From positions 496,001-560,000 of the forward strand of contig JBMNGN010000004.1 in the NCBI GenBank assembly GCA_050949865.1: DNA of 64,000 nt. The letters are read 5' to 3'. This DNA is from JBMNGN01 sp050949865 (GTDB taxonomy: Bacteria > Bacillota > Syntrophomonadia > Syntrophomonadales > Syntrophomonadaceae). Of this stretch, positions 18,748 through 27,145 are shown piece by piece; position 1 is the stretch's first letter; each line of letters begins with the position of its first letter. Position numbers and translations under genes: made by a program. Under the pieces are notes generated by a model. That model did no database searches. It saw only the letters and a list, made by a program, of their open reading frames with translations, and was not told the origin of the DNA.

Positions 18748-18767
18748 TTTTAGGGGGTTATTGCTTT

Positions 18768-19130
18768 ATGGAGAAGAGTGTCTTAATAGTTGATGATGCT
18801 GCTTTCATGAGGATGATGATCAAGAACATCCTGAACAAAAACGGGTATTCCGTCGTTGGGGAAGCAGAGAACGGGGTAGTGGCCGTAGAGATGTATCGCA
18901 GATTAAGGCCGGATTTTGTGACTATGGACATAACAATGCCTGAGAAGGATGGTATTATGGCTTTGAAAGAAATAATGTCCATAGACCCGAAAGCGAAGGT
19001 AATTATGTGCAGTGCTATGGGACAACAGATTTTAGTTATGGAAGCTATCCAGGCTGGAGCAAGGGATTTTATCGCCAAGCCCTTTCAACCGGAGCGAGTG
19101 CTGCAAGCCTTGCAGAAAGCAGTTAAATAA
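18768..19130 (+). CDS. cheY: Chemotaxis response regulator CheY
   Basis: A 120-residue single receiver domain. Acidic pair D9/D10 (LIVDDAAFMRMM), phosphoacceptor D54 (VTMDITMPEKDG), the switch Ser in VIMCSAMGQQ and the invariant Lys in FIAKPF are all present. Phosphorylated CheY binds FliM/FliY to alter flagellar rotation. CheA, the kinase, is not in this window. The Ser at the usual Thr switch position is a common variant. Confidence 0.95.
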   Translation: MEKSVLIVDDAAFMRMMIKNILNKNGYSVVGEAENGVVAVEMYRRLRPDFVTMDITMPEKDGIMALKEIMSIDPKAKVIMCSAMGQQILVMEAIQAGARDFIAKPFQPERVLQALQKAVK

Positions 19131-19150
19131 GGCAAAGGACGGTTTAAGGC

Positions 19151-20131
19151 ATGAAAGAAATTCTTTCCCAATCGGAAATTGATGCCCTTATAAACGCCAT
19201 GGTTAGCGGAGAGGTAAAACCAACTGATATTCCTTCTTCCGATGAGGTAATTGCCAAGAAATACAATTTCCGCCGGCCCAACAAGTTTACCAAGGATCAA
19301 CTAAGAACCTTACATATGATCCATGATAATTTTGCCCGAATAATATCTAATTATCTATCCGGATATCTTAGGAATTCGGTTATTGTAAAAATTGAGAATG
19401 TTGAGCAATTAACTTATGAAGATTTCCTGGTCTCTATCCCCAGCCCTACATTATTGGTAATCTTCGAAGCGCGTCCATTGAAAGGCAACGCAGTTTTAGA
19501 ATTAAACCAAAACTTTATTTTTCCCATTATAGACTTATTATTTGGAGGATTAGGGTTAAAACAGGGGAACCCCAGGGAACTGACCGAGATCGAACTGAGC
19601 GTCATGGAAAAGCTCAGCCTCAAGATTTTGGAAAATCTGGCATATGTATGGGAAGAAATTTATCCGATTAAACCTGAAATTGTAAATCTGGAAACTAACG
19701 CCCGGTTTAACCTGATTATGCCGCCCAATGAAACGGTAGTAATTATAACCTTTACTACTGTTGTCGGCAATCATGAAAGTTTAATCAATTTGTGTTTATC
19801 CTACCGGATGTTGGAAAGTATAGTATCTAAATTATCAGCCCAGTATTGGTTTTCCAGCCAGCAAAGCGAAGACTCCAGCACCCTTAGAGAGGTTATAGTC
19901 CGCAAAAATCTTGAAAAAGTTGGGCTTGATATCCGGGCCTATTGTGGTGAAACCTGTTTGACGGTCAGGGAATTCTTGGGACTTCAACAAGGGGATGTAA
20001 TAATCCTGGATAAAAACCTGGGTGAAGATATGGAGCTTTTTATTGGGGGAAAGCCCAAGTACCTAGTTCAGCCCGGTATAGTCGGCAATAAGATGGCAGT
20101 TCAGATCATCGATAAAATACAGGAGGATTAA
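19151..20131 (+). CDS. fliM: Flagellar motor switch protein FliM
   Basis: A 326-residue protein with the N-terminal CheY-P-binding peptide ILSQSEIDALINAM, a central CheC-like middle domain that binds FliG (DNFARIISNYLSGYLRNSV, LFGGLG), and a C-terminal SpoA domain (about residues 245-322). In Bacillus fliM and fliY follow fliL; here they follow cheY. Its stop overlaps the fliY Shine-Dalgarno region: GGAGGAT at 20121-20128 serves the next gene. Confidence 0.95.
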   Translation: MKEILSQSEIDALINAMVSGEVKPTDIPSSDEVIAKKYNFRRPNKFTKDQLRTLHMIHDNFARIISNYLSGYLRNSVIVKIENVEQLTYEDFLVSIPSPTLLVIFEARPLKGNAVLELNQNFIFPIIDLLFGGLGLKQGNPRELTEIELSVMEKLSLKILENLAYVWEEIYPIKPEIVNLETNARFNLIMPPNETVVIITFTTVVGNHESLINLCLSYRMLESIVSKLSAQYWFSSQQSEDSSTLREVIVRKNLEKVGLDIRAYCGETCLTVREFLGLQQGDVIILDKNLGEDMELFIGGKPKYLVQPGIVGNKMAVQIIDKIQED

Positions 20132-20132
20132 A

Positions 20133-21206
20133 ATGGGAAATGGATTTTTATCTCAGGAAGAGATCGACGCTCTATTGAAACAGGCTGAAGAAAGTTTAGA
20201 AATTGAAATAAGCAATCAGGACAGAATAGTTTTAACTGCGCAAGAACAGGATATTTTGGGTGAAATTGGCAACATCAATGCGGGAGCAGCTTCAACTGCT
20301 TTATCTGAGCTGCTAGGACAGCGGGTTATAATGGATGTTCCTAAAATCTGGGTAACCACCTATCAGGAGCTTCATGAGAGCTATCAAGTGCCTTACATAT
20401 TGGTCGAAGTAAACTATATCTCCGGAATAGAAGGCTCTAACCAGTTTGTTATTAAAACCAGTGATGCAGCTATTATTGCTGATTTGATGATGGGCGGCAA
20501 TGGAAAAAATCCTCCTTCAGAGCTAGATGAAATAAGTATAAGTGCAGTTTCCGAAGCCATGAATCAGATGGTCGGCACAGCAGCTACGGCCATGTCCGAA
20601 GTGTTCAAAAGGACAATCATGATTTCCACTCCTGAGATTATCCAAATGGATAGCAGTAAAGGTATTTTTTCCTTCAGGCATCAACCCGATGAAGATATAG
20701 TTGTAATTGCCTTTAACTTAAGTATCGGTGATCTAGTAAAAAGTGAAATTATGTTGATAATGAATTTGGATATGGCCAGGCGGGAGGTTGAATATTTATA
20801 TGATCCGGAACAGGTTACAGAGCCGCTTTTTATAGATCAGGAGAAAGACGACAGTACAAATCAAGAGCCGAATACCGATGATCTACGGTCTTATTCCAAC
20901 GGGACCCCGGCATTGTTAAAACCTGATAACTATGATAAAGAGAAATTGGATTTAATATTGGATATTCCTCTAAAGGTTTCTGTTTTACTGGGTAAAACCA
21001 GGAAATCCATTGGTGAGGTGTTAAACTTTGGCCCCGGGTCAATTGTTGAATTGGAACGGATGGCGGATGAGCCGGTGGATGTATTAGTAAATGGGGTTTT
21101 GATTGCCCGGGGAGAAGTAGTAGTAGTAGAAGAGTACTTCGGGATAAGGATCACGGATATTATTTCTCCGGAGAACCGGGTAATAAATATTGGTAAAAAC
21201 ATATAG
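20133..21206 (+). CDS. fliY: Flagellar switch protein FliY (CheC-FliN fusion)
   Basis: A 357-residue protein in three parts: CheY-P-binding N-terminus LSQEEIDALLKQAEES, a CheC-like phosphatase domain (about residues 35-210), and a C-terminal FliN/SpoA domain (about 275-355). Both D/S-x3-E-x2-N active sites are intact (DILGEIGN and SAVSEAMN), so it should both remove phosphate from CheY-P at the motor and build the C-ring. An acidic linker of about 50 residues separates the two domains. Only one base separates its start from the fliM stop. Confidence 0.95.
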   Translation: MGNGFLSQEEIDALLKQAEESLEIEISNQDRIVLTAQEQDILGEIGNINAGAASTALSELLGQRVIMDVPKIWVTTYQELHESYQVPYILVEVNYISGIEGSNQFVIKTSDAAIIADLMMGGNGKNPPSELDEISISAVSEAMNQMVGTAATAMSEVFKRTIMISTPEIIQMDSSKGIFSFRHQPDEDIVVIAFNLSIGDLVKSEIMLIMNLDMARREVEYLYDPEQVTEPLFIDQEKDDSTNQEPNTDDLRSYSNGTPALLKPDNYDKEKLDLILDIPLKVSVLLGKTRKSIGEVLNFGPGSIVELERMADEPVDVLVNGVLIARGEVVVVEEYFGIRITDIISPENRVINIGKNI

Positions 21207-21236
21207 CAATAACGAAGATGTTAGGAGGTAAACAGG

Positions 21237-21713
21237 TTGGAGGAGCTGCAATTTGTCACATTTTCCCTGGAGAGCGAAGAATATGGGATTCCCATCAACA
21301 AAGTCCATGAGATTATTAAAATTTCGGAATGGATTAAGGTACCAGGGGCGCCTTATTTCGTTAAAGGCGTTATTAATCTGCGCGGAGAGATAATCCCGAT
21401 AATTGACTTGCGGATACTGTTTAAAATGAAGAAATCCTCCTCTAAGGATCAATATCAAATAGTTATAATAGAGATTAGCGGTAACCGGGCTGGGATAATG
21501 GTTGAAGAAGTAAACGAAGTAATTAAGCTTACTGCAGCAGCAATAGAACAACTGCCGGATATTTTGAAAACAGGTAATAGTTCTTTTATAATGGGTATGG
21601 GAAAGCAGGATAATCGAATTCTAATACTGCTTGATGCTGATGAAATATTAGCAAACGATAAGGAAGAGTTCATCCGGTTCCAACAGGACGTAGTTGTAGA
21701 TATGACCGGCTGA
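21237..21713 (+). CDS. cheW: Chemotaxis coupling protein CheW
   Basis: A 158-residue CheW fold: QFVTFSLESEEYGIPINKVHEII, VKGVINLRGEIIPIIDLR and ILLDADEIL. CheW bridges receptors and CheA. Start is TTG 21237 with a near-perfect Shine-Dalgarno TAGGAGGTAA (21222-21231). It is the last gene of the operon; a rho-independent terminator lies 37 bp downstream. Confidence 0.95.
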   Translation: MEELQFVTFSLESEEYGIPINKVHEIIKISEWIKVPGAPYFVKGVINLRGEIIPIIDLRILFKMKKSSSKDQYQIVIIEISGNRAGIMVEEVNEVIKLTAAAIEQLPDILKTGNSSFIMGMGKQDNRILILLDADEILANDKEEFIRFQQDVVVDMTG

Positions 21714-21749
21714 TTCAGCTTAATCCGCCGAAGAAACATCAATGGATCA

Positions 21750-21772
21750 GGGCTAAGCAATAGCCCTTTTTT
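21750..21772 (+). terminator. Rho-independent terminator of the flagellar/chemotaxis operon
   Basis: Stem GGGCTA (21750-21755) pairs with TAGCCC (21761-21766) around a 5-base loop and is followed at once by six T residues. It lies 37 bp after cheW and before an unrelated gene cluster, so it probably ends the whole operon. Confidence 0.85.
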
Positions 21773-21820
21773 AGTGCTTTTGCGGCTAATAAGGGCGGAG
21801 AGCCAGCGGTTTGAAAAACC

Positions 21821-21850
21821 TTGACAAGAATCCGTTTGTATTGGTAAGTT
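21821..21850 (+). promoter_or_regulatory. Possible sigma-A promoter of the 2-oxoacid oxidoreductase operon
   Basis: A consensus -35 TTGACA (21821-21826) is followed after 18 bp by TAAGTT (21845-21850), which matches the -10 consensus at only three positions. Position between a terminator and a new operon makes a promoter here likely; the exact -10 is uncertain. Confidence 0.35.
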
Positions 21851-22067
21851 ATCATAAGATATTATATGCGCTCATTATTTAAATTCTAAAAAATGGTCAA
21901 AGTATTTTTAATTAAGGTTTGTGAGGCAATGGGCCGCAGATGGTACCTGATACAGGGAAAATTATGTACCTATGCTGGATACTGTGAGACTGGATTAAGC
22001 ACTTAGGAAATACATAGCAATTGCTGTCTGGTTCACCATTATGGTCCATAGAAGTGGAGGAAACAGT

Positions 22068-23192
22068 ATGACCGGGAAAGCAAGGTTATTGCAAGGTAAT
22101 GAGAGTTGTGCCCTGGGAGCCATTGCAGCAGGAGTGAGGTTTTTTGCCGGGTATCCAATAACTCCATCCACTGAAATCGCAGAATATTTTGCCAGAGAAC
22201 TGCCCAAGATCGGGGGTAAATTCCTGCAGATGGAGGATGAGATAGCCGGGTTGGCAGCGGTAATTGGTGCATCGTTGGCCGGGCAAAAGGCAGTTACTGC
22301 AACCAGCGGGCCTGGTTTTTCTTTGATGCAGGAAAATTTGGGTTTCGCAGTAATGGCTGAAATACCATGCGTGTTGGTAAATGTTATGAGGGGTGGGCCC
22401 AGCACCGGTTCACCAACGGCTTCTGCCCAGGGTGATGTTATGCAGGCCAGGTGGGGCACCCATGGAGACCATCCAATAATAGTAATATCTCCGTATTCAG
22501 TTAAAGAAACCTACTATTCAATGATTAGGGCCGTAAACCTGGCTGAAAAGTACAGGACTCCAGTAATATTCTTAATGGATGAAATAATTGGCCATTTGCG
22601 GGAGCGAGTGGTATTAGATGAAGAGCAGATTGAAGTAGTAAACAGAAAGATTTATAGTGGTCCAGGTAAATACCTTCCTTATGCTGAAACCGATGACTAT
22701 GTTCCGCCTTTTGCTCCATTTGGGTCCGGTTTCAGGTACCATACAACCGGTTTGTTTCATGATGAAACCGGGTTTCCCACTAATCGGGGGGATCTATCCA
22801 GCCGGTTGATTAAAAGGATACACGATAAAATTGAGAAAAACCTGGACGATATTACCCAGGCCGTACAACTAGAAACCCAGGACGCTGAAAAGTTGATTGT
22901 TGCTTACGGATCAGTGGCCAGATCCGCAGAAGAGGCAGTGGTTACGGCCAGAAAGCAAGGAGAAAAGGTAGGACTTTTCCGGCCGATTACCCTATGGCCT
23001 TTCCCTGTCCAGGAGTTTCTTGAGGCAATTGAGGGGAAAAAAGCGATAGTTGTCCCGGAAATGAACTTAGGGCAATTGGTTCTTGAAGTTGAAAGGTTGG
23101 TACAAAATAGGCAGCAAGTCATTCGGTTAAACAGGGTGGACGGAGAATTAATCTCCCCCGGTGAAATTATGCAAGTAGTGAGGGGGGTTTAG
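22068..23192 (+). CDS. korA: 2-oxoacid:ferredoxin oxidoreductase, alpha subunit (KorA-type)
   Basis: A 374-residue alpha subunit: GNESCALGAIAAGVRFFAGY with PITPSTEIAEYF, then ATSGPGFSLMQENLGFAVMA and the RGGPSTGSPT motif, which are characteristic of 2-oxoglutarate- or 2-oxoisovalerate-type enzymes. These thiamine-pyrophosphate enzymes reversibly decarboxylate 2-oxoacids to acyl-CoA and reduce ferredoxin, or run in reverse for CO2 fixation. ATG 22068 is chosen because GTGGAGGAAAC (22055-22065) precedes it. The substrate cannot be fixed from sequence reading; 2-oxoglutarate is the best guess. Confidence 0.88.
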   Translation: MTGKARLLQGNESCALGAIAAGVRFFAGYPITPSTEIAEYFARELPKIGGKFLQMEDEIAGLAAVIGASLAGQKAVTATSGPGFSLMQENLGFAVMAEIPCVLVNVMRGGPSTGSPTASAQGDVMQARWGTHGDHPIIVISPYSVKETYYSMIRAVNLAEKYRTPVIFLMDEIIGHLRERVVLDEEQIEVVNRKIYSGPGKYLPYAETDDYVPPFAPFGSGFRYHTTGLFHDETGFPTNRGDLSSRLIKRIHDKIEKNLDDITQAVQLETQDAEKLIVAYGSVARSAEEAVVTARKQGEKVGLFRPITLWPFPVQEFLEAIEGKKAIVVPEMNLGQLVLEVERLVQNRQQVIRLNRVDGELISPGEIMQVVRGV

Positions 23193-23194
23193 TA

Positions 23195-24019
23195 ATGGAT
23201 TTAGAGAAATATTTGCGTACGGAAAGACTGCCTCATATATGGTGCCCGGGCTGTGGAAATGGAACAGTTATGCTAAGTTTTGCACGGGCCATTGAAGAAT
23301 TAAAATATGATCAGGATGAAGTGGTGGTCATTTCAGGGATCGGTTGTTCGGGGCGGATAACCGGGTATATGGATTTCAATTCCCTGCATACCACCCATGG
23401 CAGGGCCTTGGCTTTTGCCAGTGGTGTTAAGATGGCCAATCCGGAGCTGAAAGTATTTGTATTTATGGGTGATGGAGACTGCGCAGCCATCGGAGGTAAT
23501 CATTTCATCCATGCTTGCCGGAGAAATATGGATTTGAATGCTATCATAATAAATAATGGTATATATGGAATGACCGGCGGCCAGTTTTCCCCATTAACCC
23601 CCAAAGGGTCAAAGGCCACAACTGCTCCTTACGGGAGTATTGACCGGGGATTTGATATTGCATCATTAGCCCAAGGGGCTGGGGCTACTTATGTGGCCAG
23701 GGCAGGGACTTATCATGTCAATCTTTTGACCCGGTCTATTGTTAGGGCCGCGCAGCATAAAGGGTTTTCAGTTGTGGAAGCGGTTTCCCAATGTCCGGTT
23801 AATTACGGCAGCCGCAACAGCTTCCGAACTCCCGCAGAAATGTTGTTTTGGCAGAAAGAGAATTTTGTTATGGTTAACCGGGCCAAGGATATGAATCCTG
23901 ATGATTTGCAAGGCAAAATAATTATCGGTGAACTCTATAAAGCCCAGGAACCAGAGTATGTGGAAGAGTACGATCGGCTAATCGAAAATGCCCGGAGGGG
24001 AGAGGATATAAGTGCCTAA
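23195..24019 (+). CDS. korB: 2-oxoacid:ferredoxin oxidoreductase, beta subunit (KorB-type)
   Basis: A 274-residue beta subunit that binds thiamine pyrophosphate and a 4Fe-4S cluster. N-terminal WCPGCGNG (C17, C20), a further cysteine in ISGIGCSGR, the TPP/Mg motif FVFMGDGDCAAIGG...NAIIINN, and a distal Cys in VSQCPVNYG. It has no separate 2[4Fe-4S] ferredoxin domain, so an outside ferredoxin must take the electrons. Starts two bases after korA and overlaps korC by 8 bp. Confidence 0.9.
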   Translation: MDLEKYLRTERLPHIWCPGCGNGTVMLSFARAIEELKYDQDEVVVISGIGCSGRITGYMDFNSLHTTHGRALAFASGVKMANPELKVFVFMGDGDCAAIGGNHFIHACRRNMDLNAIIINNGIYGMTGGQFSPLTPKGSKATTAPYGSIDRGFDIASLAQGAGATYVARAGTYHVNLLTRSIVRAAQHKGFSVVEAVSQCPVNYGSRNSFRTPAEMLFWQKENFVMVNRAKDMNPDDLQGKIIIGELYKAQEPEYVEEYDRLIENARRGEDISA

Positions 24020-24572
24020 TAGTTCTGTATTGAAGGTCAGGTTAGCAGGGACCGGAGGACAGGGAATAATCAAGGCCAGCATTATATTAGCCACTGCGGT
24101 TGTATTGGATGGCAGAAGAGTAGTCCAATCCCAGAGCTACGGACCGGAGGCTCGCGGCGGCTCCTGTAAAGCTGATGTCATAGTTTCGGATGAAGATATA
24201 TTATATCCGAGGATCGACCGCCCCAATGTATTATTGTGCTTGTCAGAAGCAGCATATGCCAAGTACTTACCCGGAATTGCCGATGATGCTGTTGTGATAT
24301 TGAATGAATCATTGTCCTCAGCTACAAATAGTGGTAGCCGGGCTTATAAGGTCCCAATAACCACTATAGCCCGGGAAAAACTGGGAGCAGAGATTACCTC
24401 CAATATTGTGGCATTAGGAGTTATTGTTGGCATTACTTCAATGGTTTCTGAAGATTCAATTTATGAAGCAGTGAAAGATTCCGTACCCTCAAAGGTGCAG
24501 GCATTGAATTTAAAAGCCTTGACTATGGGATTGGATGAAGGCAAATTGATTGCCCAATGTTACAGGGCATAG
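24012..24572 (+). CDS. korC: 2-oxoacid:ferredoxin oxidoreductase, gamma subunit
   Basis: A 186-residue gamma subunit of the POR/KOR family: LAGTGGQGIIKASIILATAV, then the conserved SYGPEARGGSCKADVI. Start is GTG 24012 inside the end of korB. No delta (ferredoxin) subunit follows, so this is a three-subunit enzyme. The next gene is convergent. Confidence 0.9.
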   Translation: MPNSSVLKVRLAGTGGQGIIKASIILATAVVLDGRRVVQSQSYGPEARGGSCKADVIVSDEDILYPRIDRPNVLLCLSEAAYAKYLPGIADDAVVILNESLSSATNSGSRAYKVPITTIAREKLGAEITSNIVALGVIVGITSMVSEDSIYEAVKDSVPSKVQALNLKALTMGLDEGKLIAQCYRA

Positions 24573-24601
24573 TGCCTCAAACCTTATAGTTGGTGGCTTT
24601 G

Positions 24602-24625
24602 CTATCGAATCCGGGATAGGCTATA
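24602..24625 (+). terminator. Weak terminator-like hairpin after korC
   Basis: CTATC (24602-24606) can pair with GATAG (24615-24619), followed by a T-rich run (CTATATTTTT). The stem is only five pairs and it overlaps the 3' end of the convergent cyclophilin gene, so this is a modest candidate. Confidence 0.3.
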
Positions 24626-25139
24626 TTTTTACAACTTCAGGGTATTCGAATCCAAATGTATTAACCGTAACCTTTTTCATTTTCTGCTCCTGGTAAGGTC
24701 TGTCTCTATAATCTCTATCGGTACTGGCTATTCTATCGACTGCCTCCATATTATCTAAGACACGGCCAAAAGCAGCATAGCTTCCGTCCAGATGAGGGGC
24801 TTTTTGTACCATTATGAAGAATTGTGAACCTGCGGAATCGGGATGGGAAGATCTGGCCATAGATATCACACCCCGGTCATGGGCTAAGGGGTTAGGAAAG
24901 TCATTGTTGGAAAACTCTCCCCTTATTCTATAACCTGGCCCGCCGGTGCCGGTTCCTAAAGGACAGCCTCCCTGAATTATAAAAGAAGGTATTACCCGGT
25001 GAAAGATAAGGCCATCGTAAAAGCCAGCTTTAATCAGGGATATAAAATTGTTAACCGTATTAGGAGCAATATGCGGATATAGTTCTACAGTGATGACGGC
25101 ACCGTTCTCCATCTCAATGCTGACCAAGGGATTATTCAT
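24621..25139 (-). CDS. Cyclophilin-type peptidyl-prolyl cis-trans isomerase
   Basis: A 172-residue single-domain cyclophilin: VNNFISLIKAGFYDGLIFHR, VIPSFIIQGGCP, GVISMARSSHPDSAGSQFFI and YAAFGRVLDNMEAVDRI. It has no signal peptide, so it should act as a cytoplasmic prolyl isomerase. ATG at 25139 is preferred to the in-frame ATG at 25148, since the latter sits right against the GGAAAGGA ribosome site. Converges on korC with about 50 bp between. Confidence 0.92.
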   Translation of the reverse strand: MNNPLVSIEMENGAVITVELYPHIAPNTVNNFISLIKAGFYDGLIFHRVIPSFIIQGGCPLGTGTGGPGYRIRGEFSNNDFPNPLAHDRGVISMARSSHPDSAGSQFFIMVQKAPHLDGSYAAFGRVLDNMEAVDRIASTDRDYRDRPYQEQKMKKVTVNTFGFEYPEVVKI

Positions 25140-25155
25140 ATTAACCATTCCTTTC

Positions 25156-26550
25156 CTATTTGAATTCGAATAGTTTAATCTTTCCGGGTGGTTTTCTAAG
25201 AGGCATATACCTATCCTGTCGGGGACACCACAGATAATCCCGCTTAAAACGGTTTTTGTTGTTTATAATCTTCTGGAGCCAGGCCAATAACCTATCAATT
25301 TCCTGATAAGTATTATATCCTGCCAGGCTGATCCTGACCATACCTGGCAGTTGGAAACGGTTTTCTCCCTGGTATAATTCGGGTGATACTGAAAATGCCG
25401 AATAGCCTAAAAGCTGTCTAACATAGGATTGAGCACAGAAACACCCGGTTCTAACCCCTATCCCGGCTTCTGAGCACAGGATTGCTCCTACCAGGCTGTG
25501 GTTTAAGTCCTTGATATTAAAGCTAACCACCCCTACCCTTGGTTTGGTTCCATATACAGTAATTCCCGGGAGCTGGCTCAGCCGTTCCATGAGGTAATCG
25601 GTTAAAGCTTTTTCGTGCTGGAATAGAATATCCATGCCGATTTCGCTCAAGTATTTCAGGGTCTGGGCCAAGGCGAATACCCCTACCACATTGGGGGAGC
25701 CCGCTTCTTCACGATCTGGCAGATCCGCCCAGATTACGTCTGACAGTGATACCATTTTTACTGTGCCACCCCCTACAAACTCAGGTTCACCAGAAAAAGC
25801 ATCGCGGGGTCCGATTAGAATACCGGCTCCAAAAGGGGCATATATTTTGTGGCCGGAAAAGGCAAGGTAATCTATATGTTCAGGGCTGTTCTGAGGTTTC
25901 ATATCAATAGGAGAGTGTGGTGCAAGCTGGGCCGCATCGACCAGGATTTTAGCTTTATACTGGTGGGCTAAAACCGCTATTTTGTGTATATCGTTTATAT
26001 GTCCCGTAACATTAGAAGCTCCGCACACAGTAACCAGCCTGACCCGGGGGTAATACATTTTCAGTTTTTCTTCCAGATCTGAGATATCAAGCACCCCATT
26101 GCTATCAACCCTGGCGTATTTTACCTTTCCTTTTTTTCTCCAGGGAAGGTCGTTAGAATGGTGTTCCATCATAGTCGAGATCACGATATCACCTGGCTTA
26201 AGCCTCAGGCGGTAGGAAAGCTTATTAATGGCCTCGGTGGTGTTTTTTACTACAATTACTACATTTTGATCCAGATCAGCCTGGAAAAACTCCCCGATTA
26301 TTTCATGGGATTTATCATATATTTCAGAAGATATCAGAGATTTATACCCGGTACCCCGGTGGACCCCAGAATACCACAGGAGGAAATCTTCCAACCTCTT
26401 TACAACTGGCCATAACGCCGGTGTACTGGCAGCGTTATCTAAATAAATATAATTAACCCACTTACCGCTTAAGGTGGGAACCTGTTGTTTTATTCCGATA
26501 ATATTATGGCGAAACAGTTTTATCCTGGGATGAATATCTATAAAAAGCAC
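25156..26550 (-). CDS. Cysteine-desulfurase-like class V aminotransferase
   Basis: A 464-residue PLP enzyme of the SufS/Csd branch: YLDNAASTPAL near residue 36, TTEAINKL, MMEHHSNDLPW, DAAQLAPH, the PLP lysine K235 in FSGHKIYAPFG, and a cysteine loop GVRTGCFCAQ. It may move sulfur from cysteine for Fe-S or thiolation pathways. It has about 35 extra residues at the N-terminus and a basic extension of about 40 at the C-terminus (KRDYLWCPRQDRYMPLRK). No SufU/IscU partner is adjacent, so its sulfur acceptor is unknown. GTG start at 26550; the ribosome site AAAGGGT is very close. Confidence 0.82.
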   Translation of the reverse strand: MLFIDIHPRIKLFRHNIIGIKQQVPTLSGKWVNYIYLDNAASTPALWPVVKRLEDFLLWYSGVHRGTGYKSLISSEIYDKSHEIIGEFFQADLDQNVVIVVKNTTEAINKLSYRLRLKPGDIVISTMMEHHSNDLPWRKKGKVKYARVDSNGVLDISDLEEKLKMYYPRVRLVTVCGASNVTGHINDIHKIAVLAHQYKAKILVDAAQLAPHSPIDMKPQNSPEHIDYLAFSGHKIYAPFGAGILIGPRDAFSGEPEFVGGGTVKMVSLSDVIWADLPDREEAGSPNVVGVFALAQTLKYLSEIGMDILFQHEKALTDYLMERLSQLPGITVYGTKPRVGVVSFNIKDLNHSLVGAILCSEAGIGVRTGCFCAQSYVRQLLGYSAFSVSPELYQGENRFQLPGMVRISLAGYNTYQEIDRLLAWLQKIINNKNRFKRDYLWCPRQDRYMPLRKPPGKIKLFEFK

Positions 26551-26571
26551 ACCCTTTTGTCGATGTTTTAT

Positions 26572-26588
26572 CTATACTATGAGTATAG
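26572..26588. promoter_or_regulatory. Inverted repeat upstream of the cysteine-desulfurase-like gene
   Basis: CTATACT-ATG-AGTATAG is a perfect 7-bp inverted repeat with a 3-bp centre, 22 bp upstream of the minus-strand start codon and overlapping the likely promoter region (TTGTGT lies about 18 bp further upstream on the minus strand). The position suits a repressor operator. The cognate regulator is unknown. Confidence 0.45.
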
Positions 26589-26665
26589 GATATGGTTTTG
26601 ACACAAGGGGGACAGCAGGCGGGAATCCTCCTGCCGTCTTACGCTTATACTTGCTAGGGTTTGGC

Positions 26666-27145
26666 TCAGATAAAAAGCTGTAGATTTGAGTTCAATGCGT
26701 CTTTCAGGTATTCTTTTACATCCACTACTTTTACTTCAGGAAATAATTCCTCCGGTTTAAACCCCATAATCTCAAGTGAAAGCCGGCAGGCATAGAAGTT
26801 TACCCCTTTGTGGCGTGCCCCTTGCAGAAAGTCATCCAGGGTTGGAGCATTTTTAGCCTTCATCATTTCCATAAGCATTTGCTTCCCGATTCCGCCATAA
26901 TTCATTTTGGATAAGGGTAATGCTTCAGCTTCACCTGGAGTAAGGCTGGAGAGCATTTTTTCGTAGGTGTTCTTGTCATTTGATTCCTGTACTTTAGGAT
27001 CCCGTAACAATAGCAGCCCCCAGAAAGCAAAGAACATAGTAACATCAATATCCATCTCTTTGGCACTATTAGCAATTATCAGAGCTGCCAGGGCTTTATC
27101 GTATTCCCCGCTAAATATTAACAGGTTTATCCTTTGGCCGGCCAA
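26666..27145 (-). CDS. DsrE/DsrF-like sulfur-relay family protein
   Basis: A 159-residue protein like the DsrE/DsrF/DrsH-type family: INLLIFSGEYDKALAALIIAN, ITMFFAFWGLLLLRDP-like VTMFFAFWGLLLLRD, and FYACRLSLEIMGF, whose cysteine matches the conserved sulfur-carrying cysteine of such proteins. These proteins shuttle persulfide sulfur or serve accessory roles in redox metabolism. It lies upstream of, and on the same strand as, a cysteine-desulfurase-like gene, which fits a sulfur-transfer role (inference). TTG start at 27145 with AAGGAGGAAT upstream. Confidence 0.75.
   Translation of the reverse strand: MAGQRINLLIFSGEYDKALAALIIANSAKEMDIDVTMFFAFWGLLLLRDPKVQESNDKNTYEKMLSSLTPGEAEALPLSKMNYGGIGKQMLMEMMKAKNAPTLDDFLQGARHKGVNFYACRLSLEIMGFKPEELFPEVKVVDVKEYLKDALNSNLQLFI

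Larger units (their letters stand above)
21714..22067. other. Intergenic region between cheW and the oxidoreductase operon (354 bp)
   Basis: Besides the terminator at 21750-21772 it contains a perfect TTGACA (21821-21826) with only a weak -10 partner 18 bp away. The remaining roughly 200 bp, rich in A and T around 21850-21930, hold no open frame of note and no recognised riboswitch. A long untranslated leader for the downstream operon is likely. Confidence 0.5.

Noticed and set aside
26615..26634. Terminator hairpin after the DsrE-like gene
   Set aside because: GCAGG/CCTGC can pair with one internal mismatch but no T-run follows on either strand.
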